Numbered from the stretch's first letter, positions 46,625 to 56,269 are shown. The stretch: DNA of 64,000 nt from Mariprofundus sp. EBB-1 (GCF_003665155.1 NZ_RCFQ01000003.1:120731-184730); one strand, 5' to 3'. Notes: generated by a model from the letters alone, not told the origin. Numbers and translations: made by a program.

Positions 46625-47549
46625 TATCATCCATTTCACAAATTAGTTTTTTCAACCATTCACCGCCGTGCGGGTCATTGGCCAAAGCCACTGCGATATA
46701 ACGGTGTCCATCATGTTCGATAAGGGCACTATCGGCATGCCATTGCCGCCATGTGCCGGATTTACGGTACATGGCAACATCAGGATATTCGGCGTGCAGC
46801 CCCTTGACGAATTTATGGCTGATCGCCGATTTAGAGAGGATGTTTTTCATTTCGCTAGAGTATTTTGGTGAAACCAGTTTTCCAGTTTCCAGTAGATAAT
46901 AATAGCGTGCTACCTGGGTAGCCGTTGCGCCATGAGAGAGATGGTGAAGAGGGTCGCGCTGAAAGGCCTTGCCGCTGCCATACTCTTTGCCGACCCATAG
47001 GCCGCCATTATGCATCGGGTCATACAGCTTGTATTTTGCTGAAGATAGTACGGTGTTGATGTATCGATCACCCACCTTATGCAGTAGTTCTGTGGCAGCT
47101 TTGTTGGATGAATGTCGAATCATATCTGTCATCATTTTACGCAGGTCTTTATTCAATGGCAGCTTACCTGCGGCGATGCGTTCAAATGCTGCAAGCAGAA
47201 TAGCAATCTTTGGCAGACTGGCAGCATACATCATTTCATCACCGTTGATTTGCGCCATCCTCGGGATAGATGGATTGGTGACATCAACGAGCGCTACAGC
47301 CAAACGTTTATCTTTAATGGCTTTTGACAGATGCAGGGTGGCTATGCGTTTTTCCAGCATGCTTTGCAGTTCTCTATTCGCACTTGCCCGGATTGTTGGA
47401 CCATAAGTATTGTCCATTGCGGTACTTTTATGATGGTGTCCGGGTTGGTGTTCTGTGGCTGTTGATTTATGCGGAATTAGCATGAAAAAGAGCAGGGCGG
47501 TGATTAAACGAAACCAGAGTTTGAGAATCAAGCGTGATTTTCGTATCAT
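46515..47549 (-). CDS. Exported serine hydrolase, beta-lactamase-like, paralogue 1
   Basis: 344 residues. Signal peptide (about 1-32), then a His-rich linker (EHQPGHHHKS). Motifs: SxxK in YAASLPKIAILLAAFE, SxN in IRHSSNKAA, KSG in YRKSGTWRQWH. Closely similar to the next gene throughout (SLPKIAILLAAFERIA, NGGLWVGKEY, RDPLHHLSHGATATQVARYY), so the pair arose by tandem duplication. Its C-terminal 36 residues lie antisense to the preceding plus-strand gene. Probably a periplasmic peptidoglycan-acting enzyme (inference from the fold and context). Confidence 0.82.
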   Translation of the reverse strand: MIRKSRLILKLWFRLITALLFFMLIPHKSTATEHQPGHHHKSTAMDNTYGPTIRASANRELQSMLEKRIATLHLSKAIKDKRLAVALVDVTNPSIPRMAQINGDEMMYAASLPKIAILLAAFERIAAGKLPLNKDLRKMMTDMIRHSSNKAATELLHKVGDRYINTVLSSAKYKLYDPMHNGGLWVGKEYGSGKAFQRDPLHHLSHGATATQVARYYYLLETGKLVSPKYSSEMKNILSKSAISHKFVKGLHAEYPDVAMYRKSGTWRQWHADSALIEHDGHRYIAVALANDPHGGEWLKKLICEMDDIIVAKHASHANLASTDAGVSQVFAEPERNSSSTHLM

Positions 47550-47676
47550 ACAAACGCACCTCCATCCGAAGAAATTGGATCGTATTATGAAGGTGTCTAC
47601 GCTATTTGTGTAAAAAAGTCAATATTTTTAAGGGTTTGGTGAGTTTATAAGGCACAGTTCATACTGTGAGCAGGAC

Positions 47677-48597
47677 TCAGTTGATGCTTGCTGAATGGCC
47701 TGTTGCTGCCTTGGCAAAGTGTGTCTGCGGATGTTGTGCGAGAATAATTTTATCCATTCCACGGATCAGTTTTTTCATCCACTCACCACCGTTGGGATCA
47801 TTGGCCAGAGCAACGGCGATATAGGTGTGGCCATTGTGTTCAATCAGGGCGCTATCGGCATGGAAGGTGCGCCAGCTACCTGATTTCCTGAATATTTTTG
47901 CATCCGTGTTGCTCAGTCCTTTGACGAACTTGTGATTAATACCAGGCTTGCCAAGTATCGCTTTCATGTTACGGGATGCTTCCGGTGACACGAGTTGGCC
48001 GTTTTCAAGCATATAATAGAAACGGGCTACCTGTAGGGCTGTAGCACCGTGAGAAAGTTGATGCAGTGGATCCCGATGAAAGGCGACACCTGTTGCATAT
48101 TCTTTACCGACCCACAGACCACCATTGTATTTTTTGTCATACAGTCGATATTTTGGAGAACTGAGTACGGTGTTGATATAATCTTTGCCGACCGCCCTGA
48201 TCATTTTGGTGGCAGCCTGGTTGGAAGAGTGACGGATCATATTGGTCATGGTTTGACGCATTTCATCGTTCAGTTTCAATTTACCTTCAGCAATGCGTTC
48301 AAAGGCGGCAAGGAGGATGGCAATTTTGGGCAGGCTTGCAGCATACATCATCTCATCGCCATTCATTTGCGCCATGCTGGGCATATTGGGATTGGTTACA
48401 TCAACCAGAGCTACTGAAAGGCGTTTGTTACGCACTGCTGAACTCAAGTGCAGATCTTTAATGTTTTTCTCCAACAGGCGTTGTAGTTGAGGGCTACTAT
48501 GCTGGCGAATAGAGTCTTCGGAGCAGGTGGCATATCCGGGCCATGCGATGATCATGGTACATAGCAGTGATAAAAGTAATTTTGATGCCATTTCCAA
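47677..48597 (-). CDS. Exported serine hydrolase, beta-lactamase-like, paralogue 2
   Basis: 306 residues. Signal peptide (LLLSLLCTMIIAWPGYATC) with a Cys at its end that could also be a lipobox-like site (weak). Same motifs as paralogue 1: AASLPKIAILLAAFE, RHSSNQAA, FRKSGSWRTFH. It lies upstream of paralogue 1 in transcription order with a 127-nt gap. RBS AAGGAG precedes the ATG. Transcription of the pair runs toward the dikinase-like operon. Confidence 0.85.
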   Translation of the reverse strand: MEMASKLLLSLLCTMIIAWPGYATCSEDSIRQHSSPQLQRLLEKNIKDLHLSSAVRNKRLSVALVDVTNPNMPSMAQMNGDEMMYAASLPKIAILLAAFERIAEGKLKLNDEMRQTMTNMIRHSSNQAATKMIRAVGKDYINTVLSSPKYRLYDKKYNGGLWVGKEYATGVAFHRDPLHQLSHGATALQVARFYYMLENGQLVSPEASRNMKAILGKPGINHKFVKGLSNTDAKIFRKSGSWRTFHADSALIEHNGHTYIAVALANDPNGGEWMKKLIRGMDKIILAQHPQTHFAKAATGHSASIN

Positions 48598-48945
48598 CTC
48601 CTTGTTGCATTTACACCGCGCGACCGTAGCGATTTATTTGTTTATTGCAATTTATATGCCACAACTTCAGTGATCATATTGTCGAACAGGTCGTCTTTTG
48701 TGTGGTGAACGCTATAAACGAAAAATAATGCTAAAGTGATGTAGATTACGTTTTCAGACATTAGATATCGGCGCGTATGTGCCAGAATTATGTCAACGCG
48801 CACTCTGCCATTGCGTGTGCATAGCATCATCGAGGCCTATGATTATTTCCTCTATTGGCTTGCATATCCTTTCTGATCAAAGTGATCATATCGGGTAAAA
48901 TGAGTGCTAAGTCATGGCAATAATTGCCTGTTCACGATAGACGCT
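48598..48945. other. Intergenic stretch upstream of the serine-hydrolase paralogues
   Basis: 348 nt between batD and the second paralogue. Two TGATCA palindromes lie three bases apart at 48874-48888 (TGATCA AAG TGATCA), a possible operator. A 62-codon minus-strand frame (48642-48830) contains a hydrophobic stretch, but it has no clear RBS and I do not call it. Confidence 0.35.
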
Positions 48946-50649
48946 TTATTCAGGGTATAGCGTAGGTAGAGCACTGTTCTTTGATGTAGATGCATTCGGT
49001 GCAGTCATAAAACTGGCCTTTTTAAAGGCAGATTGCAGTGGTGATCCACGCCATGTCTGTTTTTGTGTGCTTTCTTGTTTCCCATAGAGGTGTAGTTCCA
49101 GAGCGTTCACTTCTACAAGGAGTTCCGCATCACAATGTTTAGCGAAGGACGCGAGGCTATGAACACGCTCCTTGGGCCACTGTGCTTTGGCAAAGTTAAG
49201 CAGTGCCTGCTCACAAGTTTTGGCATGATTCTGTTGGCAGGCATCTGATACTGCCTTCTTCAGTTTACTTCTGTCTATCGTAATATCAGTGCCGGGAGGT
49301 GGTTGCTGAGGAGCTGAAGTTGATTTGCGATATAGCCAAACCAGCGTGATCAGCCAGCCAAGTGTTGAGAGCAGTGCTATCCATTTCCATCCTATTCCGG
49401 CCAGTTGATCTGGCTTATTATGTTGTTGCTCCACGACTGGCGCCGCATCGGCAGAGCCTGGTGCTTTAGGTGTTACCTTGTTTGGCTGACTCGGATCAAC
49501 AGGGCCAGGTAGTACTTTGAAGGTGCGGGCTGGAAGGCTGACCGTCTGCACGCTTTGGGTTTTGGAATTCCACCAATCTATATCGATAGGAGGCAAAATA
49601 AATGTGCCGGGTCGGGTGGCTAAAATGGCCAGTTTTTCCTGGCGCTGACCGGTTACACCATCCAGGGTGTTCGTATCGGTGAGTACGGGTTTATCGGCAT
49701 AAGCTTTAAGGTGATCCGGCAGCAGGGTACTTAATTCAGGCAGTTGACTGGAGATTAAGCCTGTAGCGGTGAGCGTTAGTGTGCGCGTGATGGAATCACC
49801 CACCTTAAATTCACCTGTTGGCCAATCCTCTGTTAGCTGGACATCGGTGGCAGGCAACCATGTGTTGGATTTCCAGTCTGCAGGCATGGCTTCGACATCC
49901 AATTCGAGTGCGTTGGAACGCACGCGAATGGGGCGGGTCGTTTGAAATGCAGAACCATAGGAACGCCCGGATAAAACAGTGCCATCAAGCTGGACTGGGT
50001 CGAGCTTGAGCAAGCCATGCTGCATGGGGAAAACGGCATAACGGCGTTCAGTAACCGTCCAAACCTTACCATTACGATTAAGCTGGTAGGACTTATCTTC
50101 ACCAAGGCGCACAGTCATCGCTCGATCGGATTTGGGTTCACTTAATTGGGCCTGATTTAATGGCACGGACTGGTAAATCAGCAGGGTAAGTACGGCCTGC
50201 TGCTGCACATGTACAGATTCAGGGTTGATCTTCATATCAATCCACAATTCACCTTGTGGGGCAGCACCCGTTTGGCGGGGAGCACTTTTACTGACCTGAA
50301 TCGTTATAGCTGCGGTCTGTTTTTTACCGGCCTGTAAAGCCGGAATGATTAATGTGCCGGCATGGCGTGGGCGCAAGGTGAGGAACCATGTAGTTTTGCT
50401 GCTCATGGAGCCGTTGATGAGACTGTAGGAGCTGCTTTTGTTTTGCGAGAGTATTTGAAACGCTTTTTGCAATGGTGTGATATCAGGTTCGCCATTGTCA
50501 TCACCACTGACTTCAATGGTGAAGTTCACGGTTTCATCGACATTGATGTTGTAACGATCCACTTGCGCTGTCACTGCTGCATAGGCCTGGCCACTCAAGA
50601 GCAGTGTTGTGAAGAGTGCTAAAATATATGTCCATCTCATTGTTACCAT
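48946..50649 (-). CDS. BatD family protein
   Basis: 567 residues. Signal peptide; ATG 50640 is a likely alternative start that begins directly at it. BatD-like beta domains: QVDRYNINVDETVNFTIEVSG and WFLTLRPRHAGTLIIPAL, and an LPPIDIDWWN block; a membrane helix near residues 420-440 is followed by a cytosolic C-terminus. Last gene of the moxR-bat operon; BatD proteins are linked to envelope stress or oxygen tolerance, but the mechanism is not known. Overlaps the BatB stop by 7 nt. Confidence 0.9.
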   Translation of the reverse strand: MVTMRWTYILALFTTLLLSGQAYAAVTAQVDRYNINVDETVNFTIEVSGDDNGEPDITPLQKAFQILSQNKSSSYSLINGSMSSKTTWFLTLRPRHAGTLIIPALQAGKKQTAAITIQVSKSAPRQTGAAPQGELWIDMKINPESVHVQQQAVLTLLIYQSVPLNQAQLSEPKSDRAMTVRLGEDKSYQLNRNGKVWTVTERRYAVFPMQHGLLKLDPVQLDGTVLSGRSYGSAFQTTRPIRVRSNALELDVEAMPADWKSNTWLPATDVQLTEDWPTGEFKVGDSITRTLTLTATGLISSQLPELSTLLPDHLKAYADKPVLTDTNTLDGVTGQRQEKLAILATRPGTFILPPIDIDWWNSKTQSVQTVSLPARTFKVLPGPVDPSQPNKVTPKAPGSADAAPVVEQQHNKPDQLAGIGWKWIALLSTLGWLITLVWLYRKSTSAPQQPPPGTDITIDRSKLKKAVSDACQQNHAKTCEQALLNFAKAQWPKERVHSLASFAKHCDAELLVEVNALELHLYGKQESTQKQTWRGSPLQSAFKKASFMTAPNASTSKNSALPTLYPE

Positions 50650-52586
50650 GCCTGATTACTCCCTGAGAGTGGTTGTGCTCCCTGCTGCTTATATTGATAT
50701 TTAAACTTACGCCGCAACAATCCACCCGGATCATCAGGAATGCGTCGTAATAGCTGTTGCTGCTCATGTAGTTTTTCCAGTGCCTGCTGATCGGACTCAT
50801 GGATCTGATTCTGTTGCCGGGCCTGTTGATGCTCTTTTTCAGACTTTTGATCATTAGTTGCTTTTGAAGCCGCCTGTGTTTCTTTATCTTGTTCCGATTT
50901 CTCTTCAGCTTTATTTGCAGCTTGAGCTTCCTGTTTTCTCTCTTCTTTTGATGTCTGCTCATCATTTTTAGAGGCAGTGCTATCCTTAGAAGCTTGTTTG
51001 TCGGGTGCATCGGAAGCCTGCGATTGATCCTGCGACTGCTCACCTTGCTGTTTGGATGACTGTTCAGAAGGTTGGGATTGATCTTTGGACTGATCATTAC
51101 CCTGCTGCTGGTTCTGTTTGTCCGATTTTTTCCCCTTATCACCAGACTTGTTTTCTTTGGACTGTTGCTTTTTTAGCAATTTCTCAACCAGATCATGATT
51201 AAACCGGGCATCCTGATGTTTGCTGTCCTGTTTTAGCACTTCATCATAAGTATCCAGTGCTGCTTGCAGATCACCTGCTTTGGCCAGGGCATTGGCTCTG
51301 TTGTACAGTGCATCTGTACGTTTGAGCGGTTCTAATGCTTCGGCAGACTCCTTGAATTGGCCGGCTCGGTATTGAGCGGCAGCTTTCCACTGCGGGTCTT
51401 CAAATTGCTGCGCTGCATCTTTGTGATGCTCTTGCTGCATCAGTGTTTGTGCCTGCTGATCAGGTGTCTGCCATAGGTCTTTCCATTCCATGGCATCGGA
51501 TGGAGTCGGCATCATCACTGCACTGAGCATGGGTAGTAAAAGCACCATGAACAGAGCACCACGTCTGAATGCCAGAGCACACAAAGGCAGAAGCAGTAGT
51601 AATATCCATGGGCCTTCTTCATGCCATTGATCGGTTTGAACCTTGTCGGTTTGCGCGCTCTGATCCGAAGCGGACTCGGACAAGCGCGGTGGAATCAAAC
51701 CGGGCAAATGGCGTACATCGGCATCATCAAGGCGAATGTGTTGAAATAGTCCATCACCGGCATTGGCCACAGCAGAGAGTGATTTATTATCAACCCGGGC
51801 AACCACGATGCTGCCGGTGCTATCCTTCAAGAAACCACCACTGCCGTTCTTTTGAGCGGGTGCGGGAATGGGCGCGCCATCAGCCGTGCCCACAGCCAGC
51901 ACACTGACCAGATGACCTGCTTTAGAGAGCGCCTGCGCAGCAGGTATGGCATTCTGGTCTATGCCATCGCATAGAATGACCACGGAGCCAGCGTGAATCG
52001 CACCACGTTGAAACATGGACAGGGCATGTTTCAGACCCTCAGATGCCATGCTACCCTGGCTTGGCATCATGCTGGTATCGAGTGATGCGAGCAGCGAAAG
52101 AATAGCCTGATTGTCGGTTGTTAATGGCACCACATCAAAGGCCGTACCAGCAAATACAATCAAACCTGTTTGCCCTTCGACTCTGGCGGCGAGAATATCC
52201 TGCACCTTCTGTTTGGCGCGAATCAGTCGACTGGGTTTCAGATCTTCCGCATCCATGGATCGAGACAGATCCAATACGATGACCATGGCCGACTGAGCCT
52301 GGAACAGCGGCTGAGGCAGTTGTTTCCAGACAGGTCCTGCCAATGCTACAATAGCAATGCAGCCGGCCGAGATTAAGGCGGTTAACCAGCGTTTGGATCT
52401 GTTTGTCCGTTCAGTGGTTTCGCCAACCAGATAGCTGAGCAGGGCAGGGTCACAGAGGGCTGACCAGCCATTCTTCTGCTGATGGTTTTTCCATAAAAGA
52501 TAAGAGAGCAGTAACCATGCAGGCAGTAGTATAAACCACCATGGACGCAGGAAATGGAACAGATCAAAGAAGCTTAATGTTTCCAC
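50643..52586 (-). CDS. BatB/BatC fusion: VWA domain plus TPR protein
   Basis: 647 residues from the GTG at 52586, chosen for a GGAGGC RBS at the usual distance; the frame is open to 52679 but those residues lie within batA. Two N-terminal membrane helices, then a VWA domain with the MIDAS motif DLSRSMDAEDL, a membrane helix pair near 320-360, then TPRs (ALYNRANALAKAGDLQAALDTY) and a long Q/S/K/E-rich low-complexity tail (about 475-600). This fuses BatB and BatC. Overlaps the batA stop by 13 nt. Confidence 0.9.
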   Translation of the reverse strand: METLSFFDLFHFLRPWWFILLPAWLLLSYLLWKNHQQKNGWSALCDPALLSYLVGETTERTNRSKRWLTALISAGCIAIVALAGPVWKQLPQPLFQAQSAMVIVLDLSRSMDAEDLKPSRLIRAKQKVQDILAARVEGQTGLIVFAGTAFDVVPLTTDNQAILSLLASLDTSMMPSQGSMASEGLKHALSMFQRGAIHAGSVVILCDGIDQNAIPAAQALSKAGHLVSVLAVGTADGAPIPAPAQKNGSGGFLKDSTGSIVVARVDNKSLSAVANAGDGLFQHIRLDDADVRHLPGLIPPRLSESASDQSAQTDKVQTDQWHEEGPWILLLLLPLCALAFRRGALFMVLLLPMLSAVMMPTPSDAMEWKDLWQTPDQQAQTLMQQEHHKDAAQQFEDPQWKAAAQYRAGQFKESAEALEPLKRTDALYNRANALAKAGDLQAALDTYDEVLKQDSKHQDARFNHDLVEKLLKKQQSKENKSGDKGKKSDKQNQQQGNDQSKDQSQPSEQSSKQQGEQSQDQSQASDAPDKQASKDSTASKNDEQTSKEERKQEAQAANKAEEKSEQDKETQAASKATNDQKSEKEHQQARQQNQIHESDQQALEKLHEQQQLLRRIPDDPGGLLRRKFKYQYKQQGAQPLSGSNQAW

Positions 52587-53713
52587 AGTGCGCCTCCGTT
52601 TGCAGTCAGATACTTTTTCCAGGGCAGGGTGGATGCCAACAGAAGCATGGCCAGCAATAGCGATGTCGCTAGAGGCCACATAAATAGCGCATGCAAGGGG
52701 CGGAACATATTGCGTTCACGTTCAACAGGTTCCAATCTGTCAATAAGCTTATAAATTTCATTTAATTCATGCGTGTCACGGGCACGGAAATAGCGACCGC
52801 CAGTTTGCTCGGCAATCTTTGTTAAACCCTCCTCGTCGAGTTCCGCCGATGGATTGATCTGGCGGGTGCCGAAAAATGAGCTGACATTCATCGAATCTGC
52901 ACCAATACCGATAGTATAAATTTTCAGTCCGGCTTTAACCGCCAGATCGGTACCTTGTTGGGGGGAAATATCACCGGCTGTGTTGACACCATCGGTGAGC
53001 AAAATCAGTACACGCTCAAGTTGGGCGCTTTGTTTGTCGGTTTGCTTAGAAAGCGATAGTTCGGATGCAGTGGGTTCGGTGTGAGCTGCATCAGAGCGAG
53101 TAAGTTCATGGGCCGTTGACGGTTTGATCGCGGGCATGGCACTTTGTTGCAAACGTTTAACTGTTAAGCCAATCGTATCACCAATGGCTGTCGATTTGCC
53201 TGCTAAACCAATGGCCGATTCGTCCAATAATATGCGTACGGTGTGGCGGTCAAAGGTTAATGGTGTCTGCACATAAGCCTTGCTACCGAACAGGATCAGG
53301 CCGATACGGTCACCTTCGCGGCGCTGGATAAATGCATCGGCAACTGCTTTGGTGGCAGTTAAACGATCAACCTGCTGGCCTTGCAGGGTGAAATCTTTCA
53401 TCTGCATGGAGCCTGAAATATCCACGGCCAGAACCAGATCACGACCACTGACAGGTAGCTCAACCGCATCTCCATGCCATTCGGGTCTGGCTGCAGCGAG
53501 TAGCAGCAGCAGCCAGATGAGCGATAACAAAAACAGACGCAGCTTGCCTGTGCCTGCTCGAGATGAAGGCATACCTGCTTCCCCCCAGTCGTTGGTAAAA
53601 GGGATGTGCGCAACAGCTTCCGGTTGTTGAATGGGGGTGGAAAAACGCCAGACAAACCACGGCAGTGGCAATAAGAGTAGTAGCCATGGGTAGAGCCAGG
53701 AGAGCGCGCTCAT
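52574..53713 (-). CDS. BatA-type VWA-domain membrane protein
   Basis: 379 residues from ATG 53713. N-terminal membrane segments (about 5-24 and 58-75), VWA domain with MIDAS DISGSMQMKDF and TDGVNTAGDISPQQG, and a C-terminal helix (ALFMWPLATSLLLAMLLLAS). A Ser/Thr/Asp-rich insert near 195-225 is not typical of the fold. The ATGA overlap with the DUF4381 gene couples translation. Confidence 0.92.
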   Translation of the reverse strand: MSALSWLYPWLLLLLPLPWFVWRFSTPIQQPEAVAHIPFTNDWGEAGMPSSRAGTGKLRLFLLSLIWLLLLLAAARPEWHGDAVELPVSGRDLVLAVDISGSMQMKDFTLQGQQVDRLTATKAVADAFIQRREGDRIGLILFGSKAYVQTPLTFDRHTVRILLDESAIGLAGKSTAIGDTIGLTVKRLQQSAMPAIKPSTAHELTRSDAAHTEPTASELSLSKQTDKQSAQLERVLILLTDGVNTAGDISPQQGTDLAVKAGLKIYTIGIGADSMNVSSFFGTRQINPSAELDEEGLTKIAEQTGGRYFRARDTHELNEIYKLIDRLEPVERERNMFRPLHALFMWPLATSLLLAMLLLASTLPWKKYLTANGGALWKH

Positions 53714-54279
53714 GCTTGCTGCTCCAGCCAGTCCCTGCACAGTGTGAGCAGTTCAATCAATGTATCATTCTGAGAAAAACCGTTTTGATAGGGCGCATCA
53801 ATCAAGATACGGCCAACTCCTTGCATGAAATCATGGCGATCCCAGCGCTCATCGAGCCAGCTTAGCCATGCATCACCGGTCAGGCCTGCAACACTGTTTG
53901 GATTGTTGTCGATCTGTGTGAGCTGTACCGCACAGCGGCGTAATAACTGAGATATGTCAGCCACGATCTGGCGAGCTTGTCCATCAGATAGCGCTTCAGT
54001 TTCTGCATGGACTTTCTCGATGTTGGTGAGTTCAAGCAGGGCTGCCTGCATGACCTGTTGCGTGGAGAAAATTATCGGCTTGTTTTTTTGAATATCGCGC
54101 CAGCGCAGATAATAAAACAGTGCGGCAATGATGATCAAAATCAAAGCAAACAGCATCCACCAGCCTGGGGCCAACGGCCACCAGCTGATTGCATCCGGCA
54201 GATGAATATCCCGCAATTGGGCCAACGGATCAGTATCTGCTCCGCTGTTCATTTGACCGTTCATTGGGAGTTTGTTCAT
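53710..54279 (-). CDS. DUF4381 family protein
   Basis: 189 residues. One membrane helix (about 40-60) after the segment LAQLRDIHLPDAISWWPLAPGWWML, the DUF4381 hallmark, then a soluble C-terminal part (LSQLLRRCAVQ, GDAWLSWLDERW). Such proteins sit between the DUF58 and batA genes in many Pseudomonadota. Overlaps both neighbours by 4 nt. Confidence 0.92.
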   Translation of the reverse strand: MNKLPMNGQMNSGADTDPLAQLRDIHLPDAISWWPLAPGWWMLFALILIIIAALFYYLRWRDIQKNKPIIFSTQQVMQAALLELTNIEKVHAETEALSDGQARQIVADISQLLRRCAVQLTQIDNNPNSVAGLTGDAWLSWLDERWDRHDFMQGVGRILIDAPYQNGFSQNDTLIELLTLCRDWLEQQA

Positions 54280-55196
54280 CGCCCCAGACTCGCTTGCAAG
54301 ACACTGAAGGGATCATCATGCGTTGCGCACTCCAGCAGTACAAAGCCGGGTAGGCGAGACAGATCTTTCAAGTAAGCGCGACGCGTTGAAAAATGCACCT
54401 GATGTTGTTGGCGCTGTTTTGCACTGTTGGTATCGATACTGCGCTGTTGTATGCCATCACTGGCCTGCAGTTCTCCTACCGCTGGCATATCCGCTTCAAA
54501 TGCATCATATACCAGTATAAAGACTACGGTATGATGTTGTAGCAGGCGTTTTAACAGAGAAGCAGCCTTATCATTCATGCCGCGACCATCACTGACGATG
54601 ATGATCATGCTGCCGGTACGTGCGGCATGAAAAGCACGTTGTAGCAGCATCAGTAAGGATTCTGATTCATCAGCGGCTTGAGGGCGTTGTTTCCAGTTGG
54701 GATGATTGATCACATTGCCCAGTAGTCGTAATACACCACGACGGCCTCGCACTGGACGCGCAAGTTGTGTTTCTGTTGAGCGTTCACCGCCAAAAACAAG
54801 GCTACCAATGCGATCACCCTGCTGCATGACACTCCAGGCCAACAGGCTGGCGCACTCAGCTGCAATGACCGATTTGAGCGCGCCACGGGTAGCAAAAAAC
54901 ATGGCCGGGCGCATATCGACCAACATCAAAGCCGGCCGTTCACGCTCTTCACGAAACAGTTTGGTATGGGGTTTGCCAGTGCGAGCAGTAACACGCCAGT
55001 CCATGCTGCGGATATCATCACCGGGTTGATAAGGACGCACTTCGTCAAACTCAATACCGCGCCCCTGAAATCGTGACAGATGCCCTCCTGCCATCAATGC
55101 ACGCGGATACCCTGCCTTTAAGTGCAAGGCGGCAGCGGGTTGTTGCAGTTGAATCAAATAAGCCAGGTCAGGCTTGATGGGGTCAGGGCGTTGCAG
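54276..55196 (-). CDS. DUF58 domain protein, probable CTG start
   Basis: 306 residues from a CTG at 55196. DUF58 features: LMAGGHLSRFQGRGIEFDEVRPYQPGDDIRSMDWRVTARTG and LFREERERPALMLVDMRPAM. No ATG or GTG lies in frame upstream; the TTG at 55157 lacks an RBS, while AGGAGA (minus strand, 55202-55207) is 5 nt before this CTG and the 13 codons between fit the family's N-terminus. VWA-like fold acting with MoxR. Weaker alternative: TTG 55157. Confidence 0.75.
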   Translation of the reverse strand: MQRPDPIKPDLAYLIQLQQPAAALHLKAGYPRALMAGGHLSRFQGRGIEFDEVRPYQPGDDIRSMDWRVTARTGKPHTKLFREERERPALMLVDMRPAMFFATRGALKSVIAAECASLLAWSVMQQGDRIGSLVFGGERSTETQLARPVRGRRGVLRLLGNVINHPNWKQRPQAADESESLLMLLQRAFHAARTGSMIIIVSDGRGMNDKAASLLKRLLQHHTVVFILVYDAFEADMPAVGELQASDGIQQRSIDTNSAKQRQQHQVHFSTRRAYLKDLSRLPGFVLLECATHDDPFSVLQASLGR

Positions 55197-55244
55197 TCTA
55201 TTCTCCTGGAGTGCGTTGATGAAAGCAGTGCAATGGTTTGTCAG

Positions 55245-56207
55245 TTATGGCACGGCAACCCGTTTGAGTAGTTCGCTAATGACATCATCAGAGCTAATGC
55301 CAGCGGCCTCTGCTTCAAAACTCAGCAATACACGGTGGCGCAATACATCTGGCGCAATGGCCTGAATATCTTCCGGGCTGACAAAATCGCGCCCCGCCAA
55401 CCAGGCGTGGGCACGGGCACAGCGATCAAGGGCAATCGTGGCGCGAGGGCTGGCTGCAAATTGAATCCAGCGCGCTAGATCATCGTTATATTGTTCGGGA
55501 TGACGTGTCGCCATGACCAGATGGACAATATAATCTTCCAGTTCATCGGCCATATAAAGTTGCATCGCCTCTTTGCGGGCGGCAAACAGATCAGCCTGTG
55601 AAATTTTTGTGTGAGATGATTGCCCGGCTTTTGAATCTTGCAGCATTTCATCACGTGTCAGACGCAGAATGGCTTTTTCTGTTACCGCGTCTGGGTAGCC
55701 GATGCGCACATGCATAAGGAAGCGGTCGAGTTGCGCTTCCGGTAAGGGGTAGGTGCCTTCCTGTTCAATCGGGTTCTGGGTTGCCATGACCAGAAACAGT
55801 TCGGGTAGCTGATGGGTGACATTGCCGACGGTAATCTGGCGTTCAGCCATCGCTTCTAACAGAGCCGATTGCACCTTGGCCGGGGAGCGGTTGATTTCAT
55901 CGGCAAGGATAAGATTGTGAAACAGCGGGCCGGATTGAAACTTGAATGAAGCATCCTGTGGTCGGTAGATCTCTGTGCCTGTTAAATCTGAAGGTAACAG
56001 GTCGGGGGTGAACTGCACACGATGAAAATCGCCTTCTAAACCATCGGCGAGCACTTTAATGGCACGTGTTTTGGCCAGTCCGGGTGCTCCTTCTACCAGT
56101 AAATGACCATCTGCCAGCAAAGCAATAAGCATGCGATTAATCAATTCATCCTGGCCGAGGATTTGCTGTTGAACGCGTTCAATTAATTGATAAACAGGGC
56201 TTTTCAT
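55245..56207 (-). CDS. MoxR family AAA+ ATPase
   Basis: 320 residues. Walker A GAPGLAKT, Walker B LILADEIN, sensor ATQNPIEQEGTYPLPEAQLDRF, and the C-terminal lid. MoxR ATPases act as chaperones with VWA partners, here BatA and BatB. First gene of the six-gene operon. The RBS is CGGAGAAAC. An inverted repeat TGACGC-(8)-GCGTCA at 56250-56269 lies upstream and may be an operator. Confidence 0.94.
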   Translation of the reverse strand: MKSPVYQLIERVQQQILGQDELINRMLIALLADGHLLVEGAPGLAKTRAIKVLADGLEGDFHRVQFTPDLLPSDLTGTEIYRPQDASFKFQSGPLFHNLILADEINRSPAKVQSALLEAMAERQITVGNVTHQLPELFLVMATQNPIEQEGTYPLPEAQLDRFLMHVRIGYPDAVTEKAILRLTRDEMLQDSKAGQSSHTKISQADLFAARKEAMQLYMADELEDYIVHLVMATRHPEQYNDDLARWIQFAASPRATIALDRCARAHAWLAGRDFVSPEDIQAIAPDVLRHRVLLSFEAEAAGISSDDVISELLKRVAVP

Positions 56208-56249
56208 GTGTTTCTCCGATGCATTTTTATCATCATTCCGTGACTATGA

Positions 56250-56269
56250 TGACGCTCAATAACGCGTCA
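56250..56269 (-). promoter_or_regulatory. Inverted repeat upstream of moxR
   Basis: TGACGC and GCGTCA separated by eight bases, about 43 nt upstream of the moxR ATG. No T run follows on either strand, so an operator is more likely than a terminator. Confidence 0.3.

Noticed and set aside
48642..48830. 62-codon minus-strand frame with a hydrophobic stretch
   Set aside because: No RBS and no family; lies in an intergenic region with operator-like palindromes.
50534..51142. 202-codon minus-strand frame over the BatB/C tail
   Set aside because: Alternative-frame reading of the Q/S/K-rich low-complexity tail; it is a shadow, rich in Arg/Lys/Asn.
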